From: a bacterium
GTDB lineage: Bacteria > Patescibacteriota > Patescibacteriia > UBA1558 > S5-K13
Assembly (NCBI GenBank): GCA_021106915.1
Contig: JAIOTH010000030.1
Coordinates: 1-6,913, forward strand
Length of the DNA stretch: 6,913 nt
Direction of reading: 5' to 3'
In this document: one piece after another, positions 1 through 6,754 of the stretch
Numbering within the stretch: position 1 is the first letter of the stretch
Layout: every line of letters starts with the position of its first letter
Made by a program: the position numbers and the translations under genes
Notes under the pieces: model-generated
Told to the model about the DNA's origin: nothing
Seen by the model: only the letters and a program-made list of their open reading frames with translations
Databases searched by the model: none

Positions 1-372
1 ATGGAAAGTAATTCAGGGAAATTAAAGCCCAAATATATATTATCAATAGATGATATTCCCGATATTTCCTTACAATATTCTCAAATAATACTTAATTTGG
101 AAATTCAACAAAAAATTTACGAATACCTTTATCCACAGTATGAAGCTGCTAAAATTGATGAGTTAAAAGATTTACCTACAATAGAAGTAATTGATAAAGC
201 AGTTCCTGCAGGAAAGAGAAGTAAACCGAAGAGAGCTAGATTTTGTGTTGTTGCATTCATATTAGGTATTTTTATATCATCACTTATTGTAATAATAAAA
301 TTTTTATTGGAGGAAGAACAGATAAAAAAAATTAAACAAATAATGAAATTACTTACTTCTTTTAATAAATAA
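1..372 (+). CDS. Wzz-like polysaccharide co-polymerase (chain-length determinant), 3' end only
   Basis: This is the C-terminal part of an inner-membrane polysaccharide co-polymerase, which controls the chain length of a Wzy-made polymer. Seen: a helical segment with Q-Y-S-Q near residues 25-28, then PQYEAAKIDE (45-54), LPTIEVIDKAVPAG (58-71) and the basic KRSKPKR (72-78). A membrane helix follows at about 81-102, then a short charged cytoplasmic tail. In this family the PQYE-AK-E, PT-x-V-x-D-x-AVP and K-S-x-PKR blocks sit just before the second transmembrane helix. The first transmembrane helix and the periplasmic Wzz domain are absent. The frame is open at base 1, so the ATG there is probably an internal methionine and the gene starts outside the window; full-length members run to several hundred residues. 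The stop is 2 bases before the polymerase gene, consistent with one operon. No tyrosine-kinase domain follows the second helix, so it is not a fused BY-kinase. Confidence 0.85.
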   Translation: MESNSGKLKPKYILSIDDIPDISLQYSQIILNLEIQQKIYEYLYPQYEAAKIDELKDLPTIEVIDKAVPAGKRSKPKRARFCVVAFILGIFISSLIVIIKFLLEEEQIKKIKQIMKLLTSFNK

Positions 373-374
373 CA

Positions 375-1664
375 ATGATTCTAAAATTATATTTTAATAA
401 AGATAAAAATATAGATTTTTCTTTATTATTTATTATTTTTACTTCTATAGCTTTCCTATTTCCTAATGTAAATACATTGTTTTCATTTCAATTCAGAATG
501 GGTTATATTTTTATTTTTTTTATACAAATCATGTTATTACAAAAAGGATATTTTAATCTATCTTGTATGAAAATTTATGCCTATTTTTTTATTTTATTAT
601 GGATTGGATATAGTCTTTTATCTTTTTTCTGGGCAAAAAATCCTACAATAGTATTAAAATACACATATGCTTTAATGATTAAATTTATAATATTCTTTAT
701 TATTACTCAATCAATAACTTCTATTAAAAGTTTTAAGTACTTTTTTTATGTTTTCTATTTTGTTTATATTACATATATTGTTATTGCAGTTTGGGAATTC
801 TTTACTTGGGATCATTTATTACCATCCTCATTAACTGTCAGAAATGTAATATCATTTATTCCTACCGGACCGTTTTATAACCAAAATGATTTTGCATGGA
901 TTTTAATGATTTTGTCTCCATTCATATTTTTCAGTATTAATTTCTTTAATAATTTTTTATTTAAAATATTTTCTTCATTATTACTGATTATTACTTTATT
1001 TATATTTATTGTTCAATCAGCTAGAATTGCATTAATGCTTTTTTTTGTAGAAACTTTAATTTATTTCTTTTTTTTTCTAAATTTAAAGAAAAAAATTAGC
1101 ATAATATTAGTTTTCATAATCATTTTGTTGTTTTTCTCTATTAATTATTCAACAGAATATAATTTGATCAAAAAAAATCTTACAGATCAGTTTGCTTCTT
1201 TGAGTCAAGAACAAGAAACAATCAGAATGGATTCTATGGAAACAAGAATGCTTTTAATCAAATATGCATTAGAAATGACTTTAGATACATATCTGTTTGG
1301 TGTTGGAAGTGGAAATTATCTTGAGAATATGGATTATAAAAGAGCAGAAGCTACAAGTGATATTTTAATTACACATAATTACATTTTAGAACTAATTGCA
1401 ACAAATGGCTTATTAATTGGATTGTTTTTTATTTTCTCAATTTATTTTATTGCAATTAAATTATTAAGAAAAGCGAAAAAAGAAGAAACAAAAAATAAAT
1501 TCCTTTTTTTAGCAGGTGGATATTCTTTAATTATTTTTTTGCCAGCAAGTGCATTACCTAGTTCTATTATGTTATTTTTTTGTCATTGGATTATTCTATC
1601 TGCCATTTTCTCATTGTTTGACATAAGTGTTGATAACTCAGAAATATATTTAAGTAAAACATAA
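375..1664 (+). CDS. O-antigen polymerase/ligase family membrane protein (Wzy-like)
   Basis: This 429-residue, Phe/Ile/Leu-rich integral membrane protein has about ten or more hydrophobic helices. It most likely polymerises lipid-linked repeat units on the periplasmic face of the inner membrane. Signatures of the Wzy_C/O-antigen ligase family: GPFYNQND (165-172), SARIAL (215-220; usual form S-R-x-A), then a hydrophilic periplasmic loop at about 258-335. Within that loop are a conserved-type Arg (R291 in the TRMLL stretch), GVGSGNY (309-315) and THNYILEL (333-340), followed by G346 and another helix. The H-N-x-x-L-E block and the upstream Arg are the residues usually implicated in catalysis. 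Polymerase and ligase cannot be told apart by motifs. The position between a Wzz-like gene and a flippase favours Wzy. The ATG lies 2 bases after the preceding stop with no Shine-Dalgarno sequence, suggesting reinitiation. The stop TAA is followed by a second in-frame TAA. Confidence 0.85.
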   Translation: MILKLYFNKDKNIDFSLLFIIFTSIAFLFPNVNTLFSFQFRMGYIFIFFIQIMLLQKGYFNLSCMKIYAYFFILLWIGYSLLSFFWAKNPTIVLKYTYALMIKFIIFFIITQSITSIKSFKYFFYVFYFVYITYIVIAVWEFFTWDHLLPSSLTVRNVISFIPTGPFYNQNDFAWILMILSPFIFFSINFFNNFLFKIFSSLLLIITLFIFIVQSARIALMLFFVETLIYFFFFLNLKKKISIILVFIIILLFFSINYSTEYNLIKKNLTDQFASLSQEQETIRMDSMETRMLLIKYALEMTLDTYLFGVGSGNYLENMDYKRAEATSDILITHNYILELIATNGLLIGLFFIFSIYFIAIKLLRKAKKEETKNKFLFLAGGYSLIIFLPASALPSSIMLFFCHWIILSAIFSLFDISVDNSEIYLSKT

Positions 1665-1669
1665 TAATA

Positions 1670-3139
1670 ATGGTTACTGATTCATATTCTTTTAAAACAT
1701 TCATTATTACTTCGGGACGTTCTGTTGAAAGAATTGTCCTTCTGTTTATGTCAATAATATTATCCCGATATCTTTCACAAGACGATTTTGGGACTTATCG
1801 ACAGGTCTTCTTAATCACAGGTTTGATTATAACAATATTTACTTTTGGTATTCCACATAGTATAAATTATTTTATTCCACAATTTAATAAAGAAAGACAA
1901 AAATCATTCATCGCACAAACAATTGTTTTTCAAATATTTTTAGGTTTTTTTTCGGCAATTGTATTATGGTTTGGAGCTGGTTTTATTGCAAATTTATTTA
2001 ACAATCCAAATTTAATAAAATTTCTAAAGCTTTTTGCCTTTTATCCAATATTCTCTTTACCTGCAATGAGTTATTCCAATATTTTTATTTGCATAAATAA
2101 AGCTAAATTATCCGGCCTTCTAAGTCCAGCTTTTGGATTAATAAAATTTTTTCTTATTCTTTTGTCTGTTTTGCTAAATTTTTCTATTGAATATATATTT
2201 ATCGTTATTATTCTATTTGCGATAATTCAGTTATTATTGATTTTGTTTCTCATATTTAAAGTTTTTTATCGGATTAAGTTCAAGCTTTCATTTGATGATT
2301 TTATTGATCAAATAAAGTTTGCTATGCCAATTGGAGTGTCTTCAATTCTTGGCATAGTAATTGTTAAAATTGATCAAATAATGATCTCTTCATATTTTTC
2401 AGTTGAAGAATATGCAACTTATTCAATTGGTACATTAGAAATCCCTTTTATCAATATTTTAACTGCATCAGCGATGGCTATTTTAACTCCGTATCTAGTA
2501 CAACAATATAAAAACAAGAGAATGGATTTGTTTGTTAGTAAATGGAATAGTTCATTGTTAAAGATCAGTTATATTGTTTTTCCTGTATCAATATTTTTTA
2601 TCTTTTTCTCACAAGAAACAATAATATTATTATACTCCAATAAATATGCCGCAAGTGCTTCAATTTTTAAAATATATTTATTAAGACTATTCGTGAAAAT
2701 AACATTTTTCGGACACATACTTCTTGCTTTAGGAAAATCTAAAATCATTTTTACATATACTTTAATTACACTAATAGTCAATATAATACTTAATTTCTTG
2801 TTTATTAAAATATTTGGTTTTACAGGGCCTGCAATTGCAAGTGTTTTTTCTGCCTTCTTAATATCGTTACTTCAATTAAATAAAATCTCAAAAATTATAA
2901 AAATAAAATTTTCACAAATATGGTCTTGGAAAAAATTATTCTTAATTCTATTCATTTCTATAATTTGTGGTTATATCTCATCGTTTATTAAATTACTGAA
3001 AATGAACGAAGTATTTTCGATAATATCAGGTGGTATACTCTTTCTTAGTTTTTATATCATAATAACACAATATTTTTTAAAGGAATATTTAATATTACCA
3101 ATAAAAATTCAATCTGTAATTAGGAGATCAAGAAAATAA
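1670..3139 (+). CDS. Polysaccharide flippase / translocase (Wzx-like, MOP superfamily)
   Basis: This 489-residue polytopic protein probably has 12 to 14 membrane helices. It likely flips the undecaprenyl-diphosphate-linked repeat unit from the cytoplasmic to the periplasmic leaflet. Family features seen: the N-terminal amphipathic/helix 1 region ending in ILSRYLSQDDFGTYRQ (30-45), where S-R-x-L-x-x-x-D/E-F-G-x-Y is the classic Wzx block. G60-I-P and the YFIPQF stretch (67-72) follow. At about 231-254 comes VKIDQIMISSYFSVEEYATYSIG, the second-half equivalent (D-x-x-M-I-x-x-x-x-S-x-x-E-x-A-x-Y). GFTGPAIASVFS (383-394) matches the G-x-x-G-x-A-x-A block. The C-terminus is basic (RRSRK). Length is normal for Wzx. 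It starts 5 bases after the polymerase stop without a recognisable ribosome site. Lipid II flippases (MurJ) belong to the same superfamily, but the gene context points to a polysaccharide translocase. Confidence 0.88.
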   Translation: MVTDSYSFKTFIITSGRSVERIVLLFMSIILSRYLSQDDFGTYRQVFLITGLIITIFTFGIPHSINYFIPQFNKERQKSFIAQTIVFQIFLGFFSAIVLWFGAGFIANLFNNPNLIKFLKLFAFYPIFSLPAMSYSNIFICINKAKLSGLLSPAFGLIKFFLILLSVLLNFSIEYIFIVIILFAIIQLLLILFLIFKVFYRIKFKLSFDDFIDQIKFAMPIGVSSILGIVIVKIDQIMISSYFSVEEYATYSIGTLEIPFINILTASAMAILTPYLVQQYKNKRMDLFVSKWNSSLLKISYIVFPVSIFFIFFSQETIILLYSNKYAASASIFKIYLLRLFVKITFFGHILLALGKSKIIFTYTLITLIVNIILNFLFIKIFGFTGPAIASVFSAFLISLLQLNKISKIIKIKFSQIWSWKKLFLILFISIICGYISSFIKLLKMNEVFSIISGGILFLSFYIIITQYFLKEYLILPIKIQSVIRRSRK

Positions 3140-3147
3140 CAAATCTT

Positions 3148-4374
3148 ATGATTAAGAATAAAAAGATATTAGTAGTTGCTTTTTATCTATATCCATGTAA
3201 CTTAATAGGAGCTAAACGTTCTTCGTATTTAGCGAATTTTCTTTCTAATAAAGGCATGGATGTTACTGTATTAAAAGCGGACAATGAAAATTATTTTAAT
3301 AATATTGATTTTAATTTGTCGTTTAATTCAAATATTAAAATTGTAAATGTGAATAATAAAAAGAAGATGTCATATAAAGAATCCATAACATGGTATTTTA
3401 CTTTTAAAAAAGGAATAGTGAAATTACTAAAAAAAAATGATTTTGATTTATTATATTTTAGTGGAGGTCCTTTTTTTTATTTTCCTTTAGGAAGTTATTT
3501 CTATCGTAAATATGGTGTACCATACATACTTGATTTTAGAGATATTTGGGTTAACAGATTAAAAAAAAAAATAACTTGGAAAGGGAAAATATTTCAGTGT
3601 TTTAATAAATATCTTGAGAAAAAATCATTAAATGATGCTGAACTAATTATACACGTAACAAATTCTGAATCTAATTATTATAAGCAATATTATAATCAAA
3701 TTAATAGAGCAAAATTAAAAATTATTTATAATGGATTTGATGAAGCAGTATTAGAAAAAAATATTCAATATAAGAATTTAAATAAAGTAGAAAAAAAGAT
3801 TCATTATAATATCGGAATTTTTGGCAAATTTTCTTCATATTGTTCTGAACATTCCTTAATCTTGATAAATGCTATAAAAGAATTAAAGAAAACTGTTCAG
3901 ATTACAATATATCATGTTGGCATAAAAGAAGAAGATTTCATTAAATTAGTGATGCAAAATAATTTAGAGAAAAATTTTAAGTTTTTAGGTTATAAAAATT
4001 ATATAGAAGGTATGAAAATTATAAATAATATGGATTTTTTAATTCTAAATAATCGTTCTGAATATGCCTTGGGAACAAAAATATTTGATTATCTTTTCCT
4101 TAACAAACCAATTTTATCTTTCACAACACTCAATAGTGAGATTTGGAAATTATTATATAGATTTAGAAATACATATATAATTCAGAACTCAGAAGATTTT
4201 ATCTCTGCAATTAATTACTTAAAAAAAAATAGCGATCATTCTGTAATTGATGAAGAAGATTTACTAAAATTTACTAGAAAATATCAGATGGAATATTTAT
4301 ATACTCAATTACAATCTTGTGTTCGGGCAAAAAAAAGTAGACATCTAAACATGGAATTTGTAGATTATAAATAA
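3148..4374 (+). CDS. GT-B fold glycosyltransferase (GT4-like), divergent
   Basis: This 408-residue soluble or peripheral protein is predicted to transfer a sugar from a nucleotide sugar to the growing lipid-linked repeat unit at the cytoplasmic face. The N-terminal half starts with a Rossmann strand and loop: KKILVVAFYLYP (5-16), then GAKRSSYLANFLSNKG (21-36). FDLLYFSGGPFF (99-110) and VPYILDFRDIW (124-134) resemble the D-F-R-D-x-W block of GT4-like enzymes. The interdomain region has VTNSES (170-175) and KIIYNGFDE (191-199). The C-terminal half opens with NIGIFGKFS (221-229) and has FKFLGY (277-282) and the donor-site region EYALGTKIFDYL (305-316). The last carries Asp at position 314 where most relatives have Glu. 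Acceptor and donor cannot be read from sequence. It starts 8 bases after the flippase stop; a GGAG lies about 22 bases upstream of the ATG, too far to be a good ribosome site. Homopolymers include A9, T8, A11 and another A9. Confidence 0.82.
   Translation: MIKNKKILVVAFYLYPCNLIGAKRSSYLANFLSNKGMDVTVLKADNENYFNNIDFNLSFNSNIKIVNVNNKKKMSYKESITWYFTFKKGIVKLLKKNDFDLLYFSGGPFFYFPLGSYFYRKYGVPYILDFRDIWVNRLKKKITWKGKIFQCFNKYLEKKSLNDAELIIHVTNSESNYYKQYYNQINRAKLKIIYNGFDEAVLEKNIQYKNLNKVEKKIHYNIGIFGKFSSYCSEHSLILINAIKELKKTVQITIYHVGIKEEDFIKLVMQNNLEKNFKFLGYKNYIEGMKIINNMDFLILNNRSEYALGTKIFDYLFLNKPILSFTTLNSEIWKLLYRFRNTYIIQNSEDFISAINYLKKNSDHSVIDEEDLLKFTRKYQMEYLYTQLQSCVRAKKSRHLNMEFVDYK
3561..3571 (+). repeat. A11 homopolymer inside the glycosyltransferase gene
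   Basis: Eleven consecutive A bases span the end of Leu138, Lys139 to Lys141 and the first base of Ile142. The next bases are TAACTT. Loss of one A puts TAA directly in frame after the lysines. Gain of one A leads, after eleven altered codons, to TAA. Both directions therefore truncate the enzyme between its two Rossmann domains. Long A tracts are known sites of replication and transcription slippage; whether this one is active is unknown. Confidence 0.9.
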
Positions 4375-4376
4375 TG

Positions 4377-4403
4377 AATTAAATAAAGTGTAATTTATTA
4401 ATT
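4377..4403 (+). other. Weak all-A/U imperfect hairpin downstream of the glycosyltransferase stop
   Basis: AATT(A)AATAAA pairs with TTTATTAATT around a GTGTAA loop, giving ten A-U pairs with one bulged A at 4381. It begins 2 bases after the upstream stop. It has no GC stem and no following T-run, so it is not a convincing intrinsic terminator. In DNA this AT-rich such pairing can arise by chance. It might act as an RNA processing or stability element. Confidence 0.2.
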
Positions 4404-4472
4404 ATGAAGGAATTATTATCAAAAAGAGATTTACATCCAAGAAAATTGATTATTAAGGTTGGTATAATTTAA
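4404..4472 (+). other. 22-codon ORF filling the only spacer; possible leader peptide or gene remnant
   Basis: An ATG at 4404 opens a 22-residue frame (begins MKELLSKRDLHPRK, ends IIKVGII) and stops with TAA one base before the next glycosyltransferase start. The 1-base gap mirrors the tight spacing of the real genes, so translation of it could feed ribosomes to the next start. It is basic and has no motif I recognise. There is no Shine-Dalgarno sequence before it. It is not in frame with the downstream gene, so it is not an N-terminal extension. A residue of a deleted gene, a coupling leader or chance are all possible. Confidence 0.2.
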
Positions 4473-4473
4473 T

Positions 4474-5658
4474 ATGAACGTGCTTTTCTTATCAAGTACA
4501 TTTGGAACATTTGTACATAATCAGATAATTGAGATTTTGTCGAACAAAAATATTGAGGGTACAATTAATTTCCATTTCAATATATATGAATACCTTCGCT
4601 CACGCAGGTGGAGAGATATCATTAAAGAACAATATTTAGCACAGAAAGTTCCTGATAGTATGAAAACTTATTATCCTGGATTACCTAAATACCTTTTTGA
4701 AAGTATATATCCTGAAATTCTTTATTGGCAACTGAAATATTTGTATAGAAAAAGCAAATTTGATCTAATACATGCTCATAAAATTTTACCTACTGGATAT
4801 GCAGCAATGAGATTAGCAGATAAATTGGGAATACCATTCATTGTAACAACCCATGGAAGTGATTTTTATAAATACATCCCAGAAATCGCACAAATTCGGA
4901 AAACCAAACCATATAGCAAACAGGAACGGAAAAAGGTACAAAAGGTTTTACTTAAGGCAAATAAGATTATATGTGTCTCGTTAAAGTTCAGTAATGATAT
5001 TCAAAAATTTTTTCCGGAAGCAAATGTAGAGATAATACAGAACAGCTATCGTTCAGATATTTTTTTCCAGAGTGATAGAAACTATGCTCGTAATCAGCTT
5101 AGATTGCCACACAAACAGAAAATAATATTATCGGTTGGGAATTTTGTTACAACCAAAGGACATGAATATCTGATAAAATCTATGCTGGAGATAAAAGATC
5201 AATTTCCTGAAGCGAGATTAGTATTAATCGGTGGTGGTCCATTAAAGAATAAATATATACAATTATGTAATGAATTGGGAATATCCAATATCGTTACAAT
5301 CATTGATTTAGTAAAGCAGGATAAATTACCTTTATGGTATAACAGTTCGGATGTTTTTGTTTTATCATCTTTGGATGAAGCATTTGGAATTGCTTTAGTT
5401 GAAGCGATGGCTTGTGGTATTCCTGCAATTGCGACCAATACACACGGGCCAATAGAGATAATTCAAGATGGTATTGATGGTTTTATTATTCCATCGAGAG
5501 ACCAAGGTAATATTGCAAAGAAAGTTAATGAATTATTAAGCAACAATAGTGTTTATGACAAAATGAGTAAGAATGCTGCCCAAAATATGAAGAAAAAATA
5601 TAGTAAAAAAAACTTAGAAATAATTAACATGTATAGACAAGTTATTAAAAACAAATAA
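4474..5658 (+). CDS. Canonical GT4-family glycosyltransferase (group 1)
   Basis: This 394-residue retaining GT-B enzyme of the glycosyltransferase group 1/GT4 type likely adds one sugar to the repeat unit in the cytoplasm. N-terminal acceptor domain: MNVLFLSSTF, GTFV (11-14), FDLIHAHKILPTGYAA (96-111), IPFIVTTHGSD (120-130, the common H-G-x-D) and ANKIICVS (162-169). C-terminal donor domain: ILSVGNFVTTKGHEYL (218-233, with Lys228 near the donor phosphates), LVLIGGGPLK (249-258), and SSLDEAFGIALVEAMACG (298-315). In the last block Glu302 and Glu310 form the E-x7-E motif. GIPAIAT and G-P-I-E-I-I (325-330) follow, then the domain-end block DGIDGFIIP (332-340). Length is normal. The ATG is the only usable start, because an in-frame TAA lies at 4465-4467. 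The N-terminal loop after the first strand (FGTFVHNQ) is shorter than the proline-rich loop in many relatives. By eye the G+C content is higher than in the preceding gene. The next gene follows after 1 base. Confidence 0.93.
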   Translation: MNVLFLSSTFGTFVHNQIIEILSNKNIEGTINFHFNIYEYLRSRRWRDIIKEQYLAQKVPDSMKTYYPGLPKYLFESIYPEILYWQLKYLYRKSKFDLIHAHKILPTGYAAMRLADKLGIPFIVTTHGSDFYKYIPEIAQIRKTKPYSKQERKKVQKVLLKANKIICVSLKFSNDIQKFFPEANVEIIQNSYRSDIFFQSDRNYARNQLRLPHKQKIILSVGNFVTTKGHEYLIKSMLEIKDQFPEARLVLIGGGPLKNKYIQLCNELGISNIVTIIDLVKQDKLPLWYNSSDVFVLSSLDEAFGIALVEAMACGIPAIATNTHGPIEIIQDGIDGFIIPSRDQGNIAKKVNELLSNNSVYDKMSKNAAQNMKKKYSKKNLEIINMYRQVIKNK

Positions 5659-5659
5659 A

Positions 5660-6754
5660 ATGAAAATAGCATATATACTTTCTGCAGATCCATTTGAAGA
5701 AAATGGAGTTAATAAAAAAGTTAAATCTCAAGTTGATACATGGAAATCATTGGGAAATGAAGCTAAGATTTTCTCAATTCTTGTTAACAAAGGTAAGAAG
5801 AAGCGTGAAGAAAATTATTTAAAATCAAAAATATATCTCAGGAAAATAATTTTTATTCTCCCTAAAAGTTTTAAAAAGGATATTACTGCTTTTAAACCGG
5901 ATATTGTATATCTCAGATTTGAAGTATTTAAACCATTCCATTTTTCATTATTGAAAAACTTTAATACATTTGTTGAAATAAACACTGATGATATAGTTGA
6001 ATTTAAGTTGCTGGCAGAAAAAAGCATAAGAGAAAAGATTCGTTTATTTTATCATCTCCTAACTCGATGGATAATTTTCAAATATGTAAAAGGAATTATT
6101 TCGGTAACTAATGAGCTTCTTTCAATTACTTATATGAATAAATATCAAAAGCCTTCAATAGTTGTTCCGAACAGCTTAATCCTAAAGGATTTTAAAATTT
6201 TAAAAAAAATTAATAATGAAATACCGCAGCTTGTTTTCATGGGAACTTCTGATTATCCTTGGCATGGAATTGATAAGATCATTGAGCTCGCTAAAAAAAC
6301 CGAAAATGAATTATTTTTTCATATAATTGGAAATAATGGTTCGAATTATCCCGAATTGAGAAATGTGATATTTTATGGCTATCTTTTCAGAGAAGAATAT
6401 GAAAAAATTATTAAAAAATGTGATTTTGGAATTGGAACTTTTGCATTACATAGAAAAAAAATGAATGAAACAAGCGTTTTAAAAATTCAGGAGTATTTAG
6501 CATACGGGTTGCCTATTATTATAGGCTATCAAGACACCGCTTTGTTAAATACAATAAATGTTAATTGGATTTTACAACTCCCAAATTCTGAAAAAAATGT
6601 GATTAACAATGTTAATAAGATTGTAGATTATTGTTATGATATGAAAGATTATATTGTTCAACATCGAGAAGTAAAAAAAATTATTGATTCATTTATAATA
6701 GAAAAAAGAAAATTAAATTTTATGGAAAACCTGATCAGGTTGGAGAAAAAATGA
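5660..6754 (+). CDS. GT-B fold glycosyltransferase (GT4-like), second divergent type
   Basis: This 364-residue predicted cytoplasmic sugar transferase works on the same polysaccharide. The N-terminal half has MKIAYILSADPF, then NGVNKKVKSQVDTWKSLGNE (15-34), which resembles the G-V-x-x-K-x-x-x-Q-x-x-x-W-x-x-x-G loop of relatives. KPDIVYLRFE (79-88) and FVEINTDD (104-111) follow, and SVTNELL (148-154) leads into VPNSL (169-173). The C-terminal half has LVFMGTSDYPWHGIDKI (191-207), HIIGNNG (221-227) and VIFYGYL (236-242). The donor block ALHRKKMNETSVLKIQEYL (262-280) contains Glu270 and Glu278 in E-x7-E spacing, and AYGLPIIIGY (281-290) follows. Sequence conservation with the canonical neighbour is limited to these fold positions. 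It starts 1 base after the previous stop with no Shine-Dalgarno sequence. Its TGA stop overlaps the next ATG, and it is the only TGA stop among the complete genes here. The sugar and the linkage are unknown. Confidence 0.85.
   Translation: MKIAYILSADPFEENGVNKKVKSQVDTWKSLGNEAKIFSILVNKGKKKREENYLKSKIYLRKIIFILPKSFKKDITAFKPDIVYLRFEVFKPFHFSLLKNFNTFVEINTDDIVEFKLLAEKSIREKIRLFYHLLTRWIIFKYVKGIISVTNELLSITYMNKYQKPSIVVPNSLILKDFKILKKINNEIPQLVFMGTSDYPWHGIDKIIELAKKTENELFFHIIGNNGSNYPELRNVIFYGYLFREEYEKIIKKCDFGIGTFALHRKKMNETSVLKIQEYLAYGLPIIIGYQDTALLNTINVNWILQLPNSEKNVINNVNKIVDYCYDMKDYIVQHREVKKIIDSFIIEKRKLNFMENLIRLEKK
6742..6750 (+). promoter_or_regulatory. Shine-Dalgarno-like GGAG before the last gene
   Basis: GGAG at 6742-6745 lies 5 bases before the ATG at 6751, inside the end of the preceding gene. 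It is the only well-placed ribosome-site-like sequence before a start in this window. It also encodes part of the upstream C-terminus, so it may be fortuitous. Confidence 0.4.

Noticed and set aside
1..372. Stand-alone 123-residue protein starting at the ATG at base 1
   Set aside because: The sequence matches only the C-terminal portion and second helix of Wzz-like proteins and begins inside the region that precedes the PQYE block, so truncation by the window edge is the simpler reading.
2569..2781. Minus-strand open frame of 70 codons
   Set aside because: It lies wholly inside the flippase gene, has no recognisable domain, and no independent start signal.
4377..4403. Rho-independent terminator
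   Set aside because: The stem is A-U only with a bulge, and no T-run follows, so termination is not supported.
4446..4468. TTGATT and TATAAT resembling a sigma-70 promoter in the spacer
   Set aside because: The two hexamers are only 11 bases apart, far from the usual 16-18, and TATAAT-like strings are frequent in DNA this AT-rich. No Bacteroidota-type TAnnTTTG box with a suitable upstream TTTG was found either.
5199..5438. Minus-strand open frame of 79 codons
   Set aside because: It is the antisense shadow of the conserved GGGP to E-x7-E region of the GT4 enzyme.
5815..6027. Minus-strand open frame of 70 codons
   Set aside because: It is antisense to a well-supported glycosyltransferase, with low-complexity translation and no motif.
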